Assembly: GCF_020193655.1 (NCBI RefSeq)
Contig: NZ_JADYVE010000005.1
Span: 410,328-474,327, forward strand
Reading direction: 5' to 3'
From: Ensifer sp. IC3342
Lineage (GTDB): Bacteria > Pseudomonadota > Alphaproteobacteria > Rhizobiales > Rhizobiaceae
DNA length: 64,000 nucleotides
In this document: in pieces, positions 17,924 through 26,770 of the stretch
Position numbering within the stretch: the stretch's first letter is position 1
How the letters are laid out: each line of letters opens with the position of its first letter
Made by a program: the position numbers and the translations under genes
The notes under the pieces: model-generated
The model's database searches: none
What the model saw: only the letters and a program-made list of their open reading frames with translations
What the model was told of the DNA's origin: nothing

Positions 17924-18604
17924 ATGCCAAAAAATCCCAGGTTATATCCGCACTGGCTTATCGCGCCGCCCGTATCACACGATTCGACAATCGGCCCCAG
18001 GCGATCCTATCTCACGACCAAGCGTGCTTTCGACATTGTGTTCACATTAATGGTCGCGCCGTTTGCCTTGGCGATTGTCGGTATTCTGGTGCTGCTCATT
18101 CGCTTGGACGGGGAGAAGGCTTTCTTTCGGCAGCCGCGGCTTGGCAAAGATGGGCGCGTCTTCCATCTCTGGAAGCTTAGGACCATGGTTCCCGACGCAG
18201 AGCAAAGGCTGCAGGAATATCTGGACGCCAATCCGCTGGCTCGCCTCGAATGGGATCGGACGCAGAAGCTTCAGAATGACCCTCGCGTCACGACGCTCGG
18301 CAAATATCTGCGCAAGTACTCCATCGATGAGCTGCCGCAGCTCTTGAACGTCCTTCTTGGCGACATGAGCCTCGTCGGCCCACGGCCGATGCTGCCTGAA
18401 CAGCGGTCTCATTATCCGGGCACTGCGTACTTTACCTTACGTCCGGGGATCACCGGGCTCTGGCAGATCAGCGAGCGCAACATGTCTAGTTTCGCCCAGC
18501 GTGCAATATACGACACGCGCTATGCTGGCATCATATCCTTCGGCACGGACCTGTCGATTCTGTCGAGGACAATCTTCGTTGTCTTGCGCGGAACGGGATT
18601 TTGA
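17924..18604 (+). CDS. ExoY-like undecaprenyl-phosphate sugar-1-phosphate transferase (priming)
   Basis: 226 residues, the same size as S. meliloti ExoY. It would transfer a hexose- or HexNAc-1-phosphate to undecaprenyl phosphate and start the repeat unit. One hydrophobic membrane segment ([19 protein letters not shown]) follows the KRAFDI motif. The catalytic core shows [40 protein letters not shown], and [17 protein letters not shown], then [14 protein letters not shown]. It lacks the N-terminal membrane domain of WbaP/WcaJ-type enzymes, as ExoY does. The sugar (Gal, Glc or GlcNAc) cannot be assigned. It is the only priming enzyme found in the locus. Confidence 0.92.
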   Translation: MPKNPRLYPHWLIAPPVSHDSTIGPRRSYLTTKRAFDIVFTLMVAPFALAIVGILVLLIRLDGEKAFFRQPRLGKDGRVFHLWKLRTMVPDAEQRLQEYLDANPLARLEWDRTQKLQNDPRVTTLGKYLRKYSIDELPQLLNVLLGDMSLVGPRPMLPEQRSHYPGTAYFTLRPGITGLWQISERNMSSFAQRAIYDTRYAGIISFGTDLSILSRTIFVVLRGTGF

Positions 18605-18767
18605 CGGCCCTATTCGCGCAGCAATTCAAAGTACCACAGCGTACTTTGCGCGTCTGATAAGACTCGCGGCGCTGTAGCTTCTCGGCGTCATTGTCGCCAG
18701 CAGGCGTCTTGAAGAGGTACGCGCACGGGTGTCGCGGCCGGTCTTATCTGTAAATCTGGTTCGGCTC

Positions 18768-19547
18768 TCAGTGATCTGGCCAATTCGTGCCGTCGGTTGA
18801 AGGATCACTGGGAAACAGATCATTGATCTTATAGGCAACCTCGGTCCTGTTCGTGGCCTTGACCTTCTTCATGATGTTGCGGATGTGAACCTTGACGGTG
18901 CTTTCCCGCAGGTTGAGCTCGTAGGCGATGATCTTGTTCGCCTTTCCGCGTCGCAGAGCCTCCACCACTTCGGCCTGGCGCGCGGTGAACATACCGGCCA
19001 GAGGGCGCGTGACCGTATTGCCCGACTCGAGCAGCCGGCGCATTGCGAAAACGCTGCTTGCCGGAACGAAGGTCCCACCAGCCACCGCGAGGTCGATCGC
19101 CTCGATACAGACATCGATGCTGACCGAGGAAGGAATATAGCCCTTGGCGCCATACTCGAGCGCCTTCATTATCTGGGCGAGTTCGTCCGTATCGGCCAGC
19201 ACAATCACCGGCACTGGTTCGAACTCGGATGCGAGCCTCCTTATTTCCTCGGCAACGGCCGGATCAACGATCCTTCTACCGCCGACATTCAAGAGGATCG
19301 AAGACAGTGGAGGGTATAGGTGTCGCTGTTGCCTCCATTCTTCGATCGATCCAAGGGCGATGACGCGCATGTCCGCCTTGTGGGACACTATGCTTTGCGC
19401 CAGGCATTGGCGATCGAGCGCCCGACTGTCGATAATCACAAGCAATCGTTCTTGCGCGGAAGATTGTTCTGCGCCTTTGTCAATATCGTTATCAATTTGC
19501 GCGGGAATTTCATTCTGTATATCTTTTCCATTTGTTATCAATTTCAT
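18768..19547 (-). CDS. LuxR-type regulator with degenerate receiver domain
   Basis: About 259 residues from MKLITNGKD at 19547; the frame is open to 19583. The N-terminal half is receiver-like (LLVIIDSRALDRQCLAQSI ... VPVIVLADTDEL ... ALEYGAKGYI), but the position of the phospho-acceptor aspartate reads SSILLNVGG, with Asn in place of Asp. The C-terminal half is a clear GerE/LuxR helix-turn-helix: FTARQAEVVEALRRG, NKIIAYELNLRESTVKVHI, KKVKATNRTEVA. It is probably a phosphorylation-independent regulator of the surrounding polysaccharide genes; it faces the 3' end of the ExoY-like gene. A second, related regulator lies at the right edge of the locus. Confidence 0.88.
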   Translation of the reverse strand: MKLITNGKDIQNEIPAQIDNDIDKGAEQSSAQERLLVIIDSRALDRQCLAQSIVSHKADMRVIALGSIEEWRQQRHLYPPLSSILLNVGGRRIVDPAVAEEIRRLASEFEPVPVIVLADTDELAQIMKALEYGAKGYIPSSVSIDVCIEAIDLAVAGGTFVPASSVFAMRRLLESGNTVTRPLAGMFTARQAEVVEALRRGKANKIIAYELNLRESTVKVHIRNIMKKVKATNRTEVAYKINDLFPSDPSTDGTNWPDH

Positions 19548-20296
19548 AGTTATACGTCTCCCCAATAGCAATCTCGTTCGCAATATGTTTCGATATATTG
19601 ATATTTATTGCTTGCGTGAGATTCTACATCGCAGATTTCAACTGAAAACGTGGCAAATATACACTGCCCCTTGAGCCAAATTCACTACATAAGCATTACC
19701 TGATCTTATAACGTCGAGGTGGACTAAGGCCCGCGGCCGCTGCCCCCCAGCAGATCCAGGCGGTCACTCCCAGTCTGCCCTATTCCAATGTAGGTTAAAG
19801 ACCCCCAAAATCTTATAGTAGACGTACCTCTTTCGACGTACGGATGCATCATCCCCCGATGCGCAATCGGGACAGGCAAATCGCTGCCGCCGGTCGATCC
19901 GGTTGAGCTCATGGCTGTCTATGGCCCCCTTGGCGCGCCGTTGACCTCATTCGACACGTTCGTTCGATGACCTGCGTGCCGACTTCGTCATCAAAATTCA
20001 GCGAACAATATTTAAGTAAAATCTAATAAAAAATAGACTACTATAATGATCCTGAGGACGAAACGACCAAATTGGGGTGCTATTCGTGAAAAAGGGAGTA
20101 TCTCGCACGCCTGTGGCGATGACCCAGGAGCCGTTGAATCATACGTCTGCAGTATATGGCGCTACAGCGCCTACCACATTTGAGCAGATTCGGCCCAAAT
20201 ATCTTTACAACTCGCAATCCCATTCGGCCGCTGGATTTTCCAGAGCCAAAAACATTGAGGAAGAACCAATACGAGTTTGAACGAGGGCGGCTCCAT
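19548..20296. other. A+T-rich intergenic region between regulator and polymerase genes
   Basis: About 750 bases, A+T-rich in stretches near 19.55-19.70 and 19.99-20.05 kb. A 67-codon frame (20077-20280, +) with a GTG start and no recognisable motif is present; I do not support it as a gene. The region probably contains the promoter of the LuxR-type gene. Confidence 0.4.
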
Positions 20297-21874
20297 CTAA
20301 CAGGGTCGCCGCCGTGGCCGCTTGACACGACGTGTCTGTTTGCAGGCGCGCCGCAAGCCTACGCTCCTTTTGTTGATCACTTCGGAAGGAGATGAATCCT
20401 GATCAGGAGGGAGGGCACGGCGCGCCGCATCCGCCAGGATTTCCCGCTCGCATCCCGTCGAATGCCGAAAATCGACCAAGGAGGTTTTCACTTTCTCGGC
20501 GGGTCCCAGCATCTGGGCGGAGTTTTCGACCTGTCGTTTTTGCCCCCTCTTTCCCTCGACCCTGCCACGCAGATTGGCTCTTCCGGCCGGAAACGTGGGA
20601 ATATTGAGCATCCAGGCGCCACTTGCCCACAAGAATATAAATAAAACGTAAGTTGCATTCCAGAAGTGTACGGTCCAACCCACCAGAAAAAAGCCGCCCA
20701 TGGCAATAAGATATGCTGTTCGATACTCTCTTAGTTTTTCATTAAGTCCTTCCTGGATGCTTACCTGATATAGAAGCGCAAAAAAAGACAGCGTTATCAA
20801 TGCAACTCCGGGAATGCCGTAATATATCGCGTGCGTAAGCCAGAACATATCAATGCTTCCTGGCATCCATATCGGGCGGTCCCACCGATTGAAACCAACT
20901 CCAAACAAGGGATGGTTGAGTACGGACTCCGAGCCGAATGTCCAGATTAGAACCCGATAATTTGCGGAATACGTGTCAAAAGAAAAGTGTGTGATGAAGA
21001 ACTCTGGGACCGATTGATTTGAGGCTATCTCGATGAAGACATAAACTAGAAAAAGTAGCGCCCAAAGTATTTTCCAGCGGTAAGCGTAACCGCCCAGCAG
21101 CCAGTCCCATGCGATCATTAGCGCTTGGAAGACCAACGCCGTCAGCGGGCCTGACGAGAGCGCGAGGAAGCTCGTCACAGCGACAGTCCCGGATTTGGCC
21201 CATTTGAAGGGTGGTTTCTCTTGGTACCCAAGCACTAGGTGCACCAACGCAAGGATACTGCCGCAGACGACGCCAAACAAAATCGGATGGTCGAGCGTCC
21301 CCTGCACACGTCTCAGGCCCCAGCGGGGCTCGGTGATCGCAATGGGGTGGGACGGCAAAATAGCGGAGAACAATTCAAGCAGGATGTCGTGATTGCTGAG
21401 CGCCTCGAGGATGGCGAACGGAGCCAGAACTGCTACGATCACGAACAGCAGGCGAACTGCACCACAAAAGTCGCTCGCGTCGCGAATATAGGTGCGAGCG
21501 AGCAGGTACGCTCCCACCGTTTCTATGAAGAGGATTCCTGCTGGTTCGATGGACTGTTGGAGGCCGTGGACTACCGTGAGGCTAATTGCGCTCCAGAAGC
21601 AGTATAGAAAAAGCAGAACGTCGGGCACCCTGATCCGTCCGGCCTTGCCGCCAACCCAACGCAAAAGGCACGGAACAACCATTGCAATGAGAACGATCCG
21701 GTATGGCGAAAAGGCAAGCGACCCCAGTTCTATCGTCCATGGCAAAAACACGCTCACGAGAAACAAGCGAATTGGCCAAGCCAGTTTGCCTTGCGCAACG
21801 GCGTGGGAACCTCTCGCGGATCTACCCGAGACAAAACTGGATGACCTGGGGAGGCTTCTGGCGATTGTCACCAT
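20297..21874 (-). CDS. Wzy-like O-antigen ligase/polymerase membrane protein
   Basis: 525 residues with about ten to twelve hydrophobic segments spread over residues 30-430 and a large loop near residues 290-350. The loop holds RVLIWTFGSESVLNHPLFGVGFNRWDRP-type residues, the pattern seen in O-antigen polymerases and ligases (a Wzy_C-like GxGxxxF segment). The basic C-terminal ~90 residues (ending VKRPRRRPC) look cytosolic and poorly conserved. In this locus it is the only candidate for the periplasmic polymerase that joins repeat units flipped by Wzx. A few cysteine- and lysine-rich stretches and lower G+C than its neighbours suggest separate ancestry, as is common for wzy genes. Confidence 0.85.
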   Translation of the reverse strand: MVTIARSLPRSSSFVSGRSARGSHAVAQGKLAWPIRLFLVSVFLPWTIELGSLAFSPYRIVLIAMVVPCLLRWVGGKAGRIRVPDVLLFLYCFWSAISLTVVHGLQQSIEPAGILFIETVGAYLLARTYIRDASDFCGAVRLLFVIVAVLAPFAILEALSNHDILLELFSAILPSHPIAITEPRWGLRRVQGTLDHPILFGVVCGSILALVHLVLGYQEKPPFKWAKSGTVAVTSFLALSSGPLTALVFQALMIAWDWLLGGYAYRWKILWALLFLVYVFIEIASNQSVPEFFITHFSFDTYSANYRVLIWTFGSESVLNHPLFGVGFNRWDRPIWMPGSIDMFWLTHAIYYGIPGVALITLSFFALLYQVSIQEGLNEKLREYRTAYLIAMGGFFLVGWTVHFWNATYVLFIFLWASGAWMLNIPTFPAGRANLRGRVEGKRGQKRQVENSAQMLGPAEKVKTSLVDFRHSTGCEREILADAARRALPPDQDSSPSEVINKRSVGLRRACKQTRRVKRPRRRPC

Positions 21875-22059
21875 GGACGGCGCACCTTAAGGGTGACGGG
21901 CGGCGCGGATGTGATTTTGCTCTTTGGCTGAGTACACCACTTGTTTCTTGGGCCATGACTCTCCCGGCTCTTCGCGTTCATCGACTAAAGTGAACTCAGA
22001 CCCGGCAAGCGTATCGGTATCGGAGAAGACACAAGAAACTTTCGCTGATAACTGGACCA
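21875..22059. other. Short intergenic region upstream of the wzy-like gene
   Basis: About 185 bases between the wzy-like gene start and the end of the glycosyltransferase-like remnant. I see no gene or clear hairpin here. Confidence 0.35.
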
Positions 22060-22515
22060 TCAACTGGCTACCGCCCAAAGCTCCTCGCTGAGAAATGATG
22101 TCCGGCGATGCAGACGTGCCACTGCATATTTCCTCATTCCGCTCCAATCAGATTGCTGAAATCCCGGTGACGCGTGAACCCAATATTTCGCTTCGTAGGA
22201 TCGTCGCTTAGAGGGAAGAGATACCTCTTTAGGGACTCGGCTGGCTCGAGGCGGGAAGCGCGGCCTTCGCCAATTTTGGTAGGCACCGGAGAGGTGGTGT
22301 AACAGCGGGACATTCTGGCGAACAAGCTGCCACAATTCAGAGAGGTTTAGTTTGAAGCGCGCCCAGAATAAAAGCTTGCGCGAAGCAGGCGTGAGCTTCG
22401 GATGGTCAGCCGTGACGGAAAAGCTTCGCAATCGCTTCCGCGCGGTTTCGTGGCGCTCGCCATTGTAAAACTCCGCCTTGATCAGGGCGATAGCAGCCTC
22501 GCTCTTTTTCAGCTT
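22060..22515 (-). pseudogene. Possible C-terminal remnant of a glycosyltransferase or modification protein
   Basis: An open stretch of 152 codons lies directly after, and in the same frame as, the TAA stop of the GT4 gene at 22516. The reading (KKSEAAIALIKAEFYNGER, ARKRLRSF, LTPASRKLLFWARFKLNLSELW) resembles the alanine/arginine-rich C-terminal helices seen after the catalytic domain of many GT2 proteins. There is no ATG with a ribosome site at its head; only a TTG at 22431. It could be the tail of a decayed glycosyltransferase gene, an extension cut off by a nonsense mutation, or chance. Its extreme C-terminal half loses coding character. Confidence 0.3.
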
Positions 22516-23763
22516 TTACTCGCCGAGCTTTGGAGGCCAATTGCCCGAATTAACAGTGGCAAGAATGCGCTGCTCCCGGCGCTTCCTTTCGCGCTTCCGG
22601 AACGGGTCGTGGTTTGCGATTTCGAGCATAAGAGCAAGACGGGCTGAGCGCAGCGCTTCGATGAGCCGGCGCCTTGGCGGTTCGACGAGGACCTGTCGAT
22701 AAATGTCGAGCTGCATGTTTGCCGCTCGCTGTAGGCCGAAGCGCTTGGTGACCATTTCACGGCCGAACCGGCCAAGGGCAGTCCGCCGCGCCGGATCCTT
22801 GATCAGCCCCTCCATCTGCGCCGCAAGCCGGCCAGCGCCGGCGGCTCCATCGGCCAGGCCGTAAAAGCCTTGTTTCAGGAACAGGTCGAATGTTGATTGC
22901 TCGAAGACTTCGGAAAACGCCCGCTCGCCCTGGACGATGAGCGGGCGAGCGATGGCAAGCGCGCGGAGCGCCGAGCTCCCCATGCCGATGACCAGATCGG
23001 CCGCCGCATAGGCACTGCGCGGGTCGAGGTCGGCGCCAGGAAGCACCACGACCTCGCGCCCGTGCCGTCGGTTTACGGCGGCTGCCCTCGTGGTCAATGC
23101 TTCTCGCGCGGGACCGTCGCCGAGAAGGATGAGCCTCAACGGATATGACCCTGCGAGCATGTCCGCGGCATCGATCGCGCGCACGAGGGCATCGAGCTTG
23201 AGGTCAATCGCGAGGCGGGACACGCTGACGACAAGAAACTCATTGTCGGTGACGCCGTGCTTGTTGCGGAACGCCCTCCCGTCGACGAGGGGAGTGTCAC
23301 GATCGACATCGATTGGCGGTTCGATCACCCAGACTCGACCGCGATGCGTCTTGCGCGCCTCCACGGCTAGGTCGGACGTTCCCATGATCAAAGGCACCGA
23401 GGCTGGGACATGCGGCGTCACTTGCATGCTGAGAACGGTACAGAGCAAGGGAACATCCAGGAGAAGGCCGGCTCCATAATAGGCGTCGAGGCAGGTCGGC
23501 CACTCGTAGGTGTGGATCAGATCGATGCGTTCGCTCCGCGCAAGGGCTGCGATCTGGATCATTCGCGAGGGGGCGGGTCGATATTTCAGAGGTCGCGCCG
23601 GTACGTAACGCAGGCCGCGTTCCTCGATATAGGAGACGAGCGGGCCGGGGATGCCGTAAACGATCACCTCGTGGCCTGCCTCGGCTACGGCGGCCGCGAG
23701 ATCGACGGCATTTATCTGACTGCCGCCGATCGAAAGGTCATGTGGATATACGAGCACGCGCAA
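22516..23763 (-). CDS. GT4-type glycosyltransferase
   Basis: 415 residues. The N-terminal GT-B domain starts MRVLVYPHDLSIGGSQINAV, with the G-G-S motif typical of GT4 acceptor domains, and continues with HEVIVYG, IDLIHTYEWPT and the SMQVTPHVP region. The C-terminal domain has VVSVSRLAIDLKLDALVRAI, LILLGDGPAREAL and AAADLVIGMGSSALRALAIARPLIV; the usual EPFG-type motif is altered to GMGSSALRAL. It probably extends the lipid-linked repeat unit. The stop codon is followed in frame by another 152 open codons (the remnant described at 22060-22515). Confidence 0.85.
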   Translation of the reverse strand: MRVLVYPHDLSIGGSQINAVDLAAAVAEAGHEVIVYGIPGPLVSYIEERGLRYVPARPLKYRPAPSRMIQIAALARSERIDLIHTYEWPTCLDAYYGAGLLLDVPLLCTVLSMQVTPHVPASVPLIMGTSDLAVEARKTHRGRVWVIEPPIDVDRDTPLVDGRAFRNKHGVTDNEFLVVSVSRLAIDLKLDALVRAIDAADMLAGSYPLRLILLGDGPAREALTTRAAAVNRRHGREVVVLPGADLDPRSAYAAADLVIGMGSSALRALAIARPLIVQGERAFSEVFEQSTFDLFLKQGFYGLADGAAGAGRLAAQMEGLIKDPARRTALGRFGREMVTKRFGLQRAANMQLDIYRQVLVEPPRRRLIEALRSARLALMLEIANHDPFRKRERKRREQRILATVNSGNWPPKLGE

Positions 23764-24133
23764 CGCCTTGGTTCCCGTATCGCCTGCTTTCGGCCAAGCC
23801 GTCCTGGATCTCTTCGAGACGGCAGAGAATGTAGCGCCAGCGTAATGCCGGTCGTCCCACTTACTTCAACCTCTCACTTTGGCCGAAGAAGAATGCCGGT
23901 CTCTCTGATCGCAAACGAGGTGCGTTGGGCAAAATCATCAATGCTCTGTACGTTACTACGCCTTTCGACGCACTCAGTACTGCATTTTGTTTCCTTTACT
24001 GTTGGTCGGAAAAGAATTCTTCTGATTTGCAGAATTTATTGATTTACCTGACGAATTGGAAACCCGGCGAACACGCCGCATCACGGCTCGCCGGTCTTAA
24101 TCAACACGATGAGAAAACGGGGATATTGGCAGC
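23764..24133. other. Divergent intergenic region
   Basis: About 370 bases between the GT4 gene (-) and the six-gene sugar-nucleotide operon (+). No gene is seen. The operon promoter must be here; the stretch near 23.99-24.05 kb is A+T-rich, but I cannot name a motif. Confidence 0.45.
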
Positions 24134-24628
24134 ATGATCGCGTCCGATGTCGCGCTGCATGATGATGTTGTCATCCATCATCCAGATCTCGTCAATCTCT
24201 ATGGTTGTGCTGTCGGCGCGGGCACGCGGATCGGCACGTTCGTGGAAATTCAGAAGAACGCGGCGATCGGCCGGAACTGCAAGATTTCCAGCCATTCCTT
24301 CATCTGCGAAGGGGTGACGCTTGAGGACGGCGTCTTCGTTGGCCATGGCGTCATGTTCACCAACGATATCTATCCGCGGGCCGTCAATGCCGACGGGGGG
24401 CTTCAGTCGGAGGCCGACTGGACCGTCGTGCCGACACGGGTGAAGTGCCGCGCCTCTATCGGCAGCAACGCCACAATCCTGGCCGGCGTCACGATCGGGG
24501 AGGCCGCCCAGGTGGGCGCCGGCGCCGTGGTGACCCGGGATGTACCAAGCTTCGCGATCGTTGCCGGCGTGCCCGCCCGGATCATCGGGCGCGTCAAGGA
24601 TGCCACGATCGAGACTGCGGAGGCGTGA
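24134..24628 (+). CDS. WbpD-like hexapeptide-repeat N-acetyltransferase
   Basis: 164 residues with left-handed beta-helix hexapeptides throughout (IGTFVEIQKNAAIGRNCKIS, CEGVTLEDGVFVGHGVMFTND, IGSNATILAGVTIG, VGAGAVVTRDVP). It resembles P. aeruginosa WbpD, which acetylates the 3-amino group of UDP-GlcNAc3NA, including the conserved VMFTND-YPR segment and the terminal VAGVPARIIG. It heads an operon whose next two genes resemble WbpB and WbpE, so together they fit synthesis of a 2,3-diacetamido uronic acid sugar. The stop is 1 nt before the next ATG. Confidence 0.85.
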   Translation: MIASDVALHDDVVIHHPDLVNLYGCAVGAGTRIGTFVEIQKNAAIGRNCKISSHSFICEGVTLEDGVFVGHGVMFTNDIYPRAVNADGGLQSEADWTVVPTRVKCRASIGSNATILAGVTIGEAAQVGAGAVVTRDVPSFAIVAGVPARIIGRVKDATIETAEA

Positions 24629-24629
24629 G

Positions 24630-25667
24630 ATGATCGGCGTAGCTGTCGTCGGCTATGGTTACTGGGGACCAAACCTCGTGCGCAACTTCTGGGAGACGCC
24701 CGGTGCGCGCCTCATCTCCGTATGCGATCTGCGGAAGGATCGATTGGCGGCGGTCCAGACCCGTTACCCGGCCGTCGACATCACGGACGATTTTGAAGAG
24801 GTCCTTCGCGATCCGCGCGTCGATGCCGTTGCGATCGCCACCCCGGCCGCCGCACATTTCAAGCTCGCCATGAAGGCGCTTATGGCCGGCAAGCACGTGC
24901 TCGTCGAAAAACCGATGGCAGCAACCTCGGACGAGGCGCGCCGCATGGTGGAGGAGGCGGCGCGCCGCCGTCTCGTGCTTGCCGTCGACCACACCTTCGT
25001 GCACACGGGCGCCGTCCGCAAGATGCGTGAACTCGTGGAAGACGGGCTCGGCGACGTCTATTACTACGACTCGGTCAGGGTCAATCTTGGCCTCTTCCAG
25101 CATGACGTCAGCGTCATCTGGGATCTTGCCGTCCATGATCTGTCGATCATGGACTACGTGCTGCCGGAACGGCCGGTGGCGGTGTCGGCCACGGGCATGA
25201 GCCATATTGCCGGCGAGCCGGCAAATATCGCCTATCTCAACCTTTTCTTCGAAAGCAAGCTGATCGCTCACGTCCACGTCAACTGGCTTGCGCCCGTCAA
25301 GGTGCGCCGGACGCTGATCGGCGGCAGCAGCAAGATGATCCTCTACGATGACCTGGAGCCCAGCGAGAAGATCAAGGTTTACGACAAGGGGATAACGCTC
25401 AACGGCAACCCGCAAAAGAACGGCGAGAAGGTCTACCAGATGCTGGTCGGCTATCGCACCGGCGATATGTACGCCCCCCACCTCGATGTTGCCGAGGCGC
25501 TCGGCATCGAGCTGCGCCAGTTCATCGATTGCATCGAGCGAAATGAAAAGCCGATCGCCGACGGAAACGCCGGGCTGCGCGTGGTGAGAATCCTCGAGGC
25601 CGCCACACAGTCGCTCGCCGAGCGCGGTCGGGTCGTCGAACTCGAGCACATGAGGCGCATCGCATGA
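24630..25667 (+). CDS. WbpB-like Gfo/Idh/MocA sugar-nucleotide 3-dehydrogenase
   Basis: 345 residues from the ATG at 24630, one base after the upstream stop. The N-terminal Rossmann fold has VAVVGYGYWGPNLVRNF and SVCDLRKDR. The EKP motif (VLVEKPMAATSDEA) and the HTFVHTGAVRKM region identify the Gfo/Idh/MocA family. In the Wbp pathway this enzyme oxidises the C3 hydroxyl of UDP-GlcNAcA before transamination by WbpE and acetylation by WbpD. It overlaps the aminotransferase gene by ATGA. The exact substrate is inferred from neighbours. Confidence 0.87.
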   Translation: MIGVAVVGYGYWGPNLVRNFWETPGARLISVCDLRKDRLAAVQTRYPAVDITDDFEEVLRDPRVDAVAIATPAAAHFKLAMKALMAGKHVLVEKPMAATSDEARRMVEEAARRRLVLAVDHTFVHTGAVRKMRELVEDGLGDVYYYDSVRVNLGLFQHDVSVIWDLAVHDLSIMDYVLPERPVAVSATGMSHIAGEPANIAYLNLFFESKLIAHVHVNWLAPVKVRRTLIGGSSKMILYDDLEPSEKIKVYDKGITLNGNPQKNGEKVYQMLVGYRTGDMYAPHLDVAEALGIELRQFIDCIERNEKPIADGNAGLRVVRILEAATQSLAERGRVVELEHMRRIA

Positions 25668-26770
25668 TCCCCTTCCTCGATCTCAGGGCGCAGTATGCAT
25701 CGATCAAGGACGAGATCGATGCCGCGGCGTTGCGCGTGCTCGCGTCGGCGCAATATGTTCTGGGCGACGAGGTCGCTGAGCTTGAACGGGAATTCGCAGC
25801 CTACTGCGGCACGCGGCACGCAATCGCCGTCAACACGGGCACGAGCGCCCTGCATCTTGCACTGCTTGCGCTTGGCGTGGGCGCCGGCGACGAAGTCATC
25901 ACCGTTCCCTTCACTTTCGTCGCCACGGTTTCGGCGATCTGCTACACCGGCGCGCTGCCGGTCTTCGTCGATGTCGAGCCGGTGACGCTGACCATGGACG
26001 CGACGAAGCTCGAGGCTGCAATCACGCCTCGAACCAAGGCAATCGTGCCAGTCCATCTTTACGGACAAATGGCCGACATGAACGCCATCAAGGCCATCGC
26101 CGATCGGCACGGCGTACCCATCATCGAGGATGCCTGCCAGGCCCACGGCGCCGAATACAAGGGCCGCCGCGCCGGGAGCATCGGGGTATCGGGCTGCTTC
26201 AGCTTCTATCCGGGAAAGAACCTGGGTGCCTGCGGCGAGGGTGGCATCGTCGTTACCAGCAATGACAGCCACGCGCGCACGATGCGCATGCTCAGGGACT
26301 GGGGGCAGGAAAGCCGGTATCACCACGTGCTCAAGGGCTTCAATTACCGGATGGACGGTATCCAGGGAGCTATCCTGCGCGTGAAGCTCAGGCATCTCGA
26401 CGCTTGGACTGAAGCGCGGCGTGCTCATGCGGCGCGCTACTCTGCGCTGCTTGCCGGCTCCGGCCATGTGAAGGCCCCCGTTGAGGTCGCCGACCGGCGT
26501 CATGTCTACCACATCTATGCCGTCCGGTGCCGGGATCGTGAGGCGCTGCAGCATGCACTCAGCGTCGAGGGCATACAGTTCGGCCTGCACTATCCTATTC
26601 CGGTGCATCTGCAGAAGGCCCATGCCGACCTCGGATATGCGCCGGGTGATTTTCCGAGATCGGAGGCGGCCGCCCGGTCGGTTCTGTCACTTCCCATCTA
26701 TCCGGAAATGACGGTCCGGCAGATCGAGCAGGTGGTGTCTGCGGTGGAGCAGGAGGCCCATGTCCACTGA
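25664..26770 (+). CDS. DegT/DnrJ/EryC1/StrS sugar aminotransferase (WbpE-like)
   Basis: 368 residues, PLP-dependent. Landmarks are IPFLDLRAQYASIKDEI, NTGTSALHLALLALGVG, TVPFTFVATVSAI, DACQAHGAEY, and the catalytic lysine in SFYPGKNLGACGEGG, followed by NYRMDGIQGAILRVKL. WbpE uses glutamate to aminate the 3-keto sugar made by WbpB. It starts within the WbpB-like gene (ATGA overlap) and overlaps the next acyltransferase by 11 nt, so the operon is tightly coupled. The substrate is inferred from this gene order; other 3-keto or 4-keto sugars are possible. Confidence 0.9.
   Translation: MIPFLDLRAQYASIKDEIDAAALRVLASAQYVLGDEVAELEREFAAYCGTRHAIAVNTGTSALHLALLALGVGAGDEVITVPFTFVATVSAICYTGALPVFVDVEPVTLTMDATKLEAAITPRTKAIVPVHLYGQMADMNAIKAIADRHGVPIIEDACQAHGAEYKGRRAGSIGVSGCFSFYPGKNLGACGEGGIVVTSNDSHARTMRMLRDWGQESRYHHVLKGFNYRMDGIQGAILRVKLRHLDAWTEARRAHAARYSALLAGSGHVKAPVEVADRRHVYHIYAVRCRDREALQHALSVEGIQFGLHYPIPVHLQKAHADLGYAPGDFPRSEAAARSVLSLPIYPEMTVRQIEQVVSAVEQEAHVH

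Noticed and set aside
20052..20068. Hammerhead-like CTGAGGACGAAACG string
   Set aside because: The core CTGATGA is absent and no flanking stems fit.
20077..20280. 67-codon frame on the plus strand
   Set aside because: GTG start, no ribosome site, no motif; could not support it as a gene.
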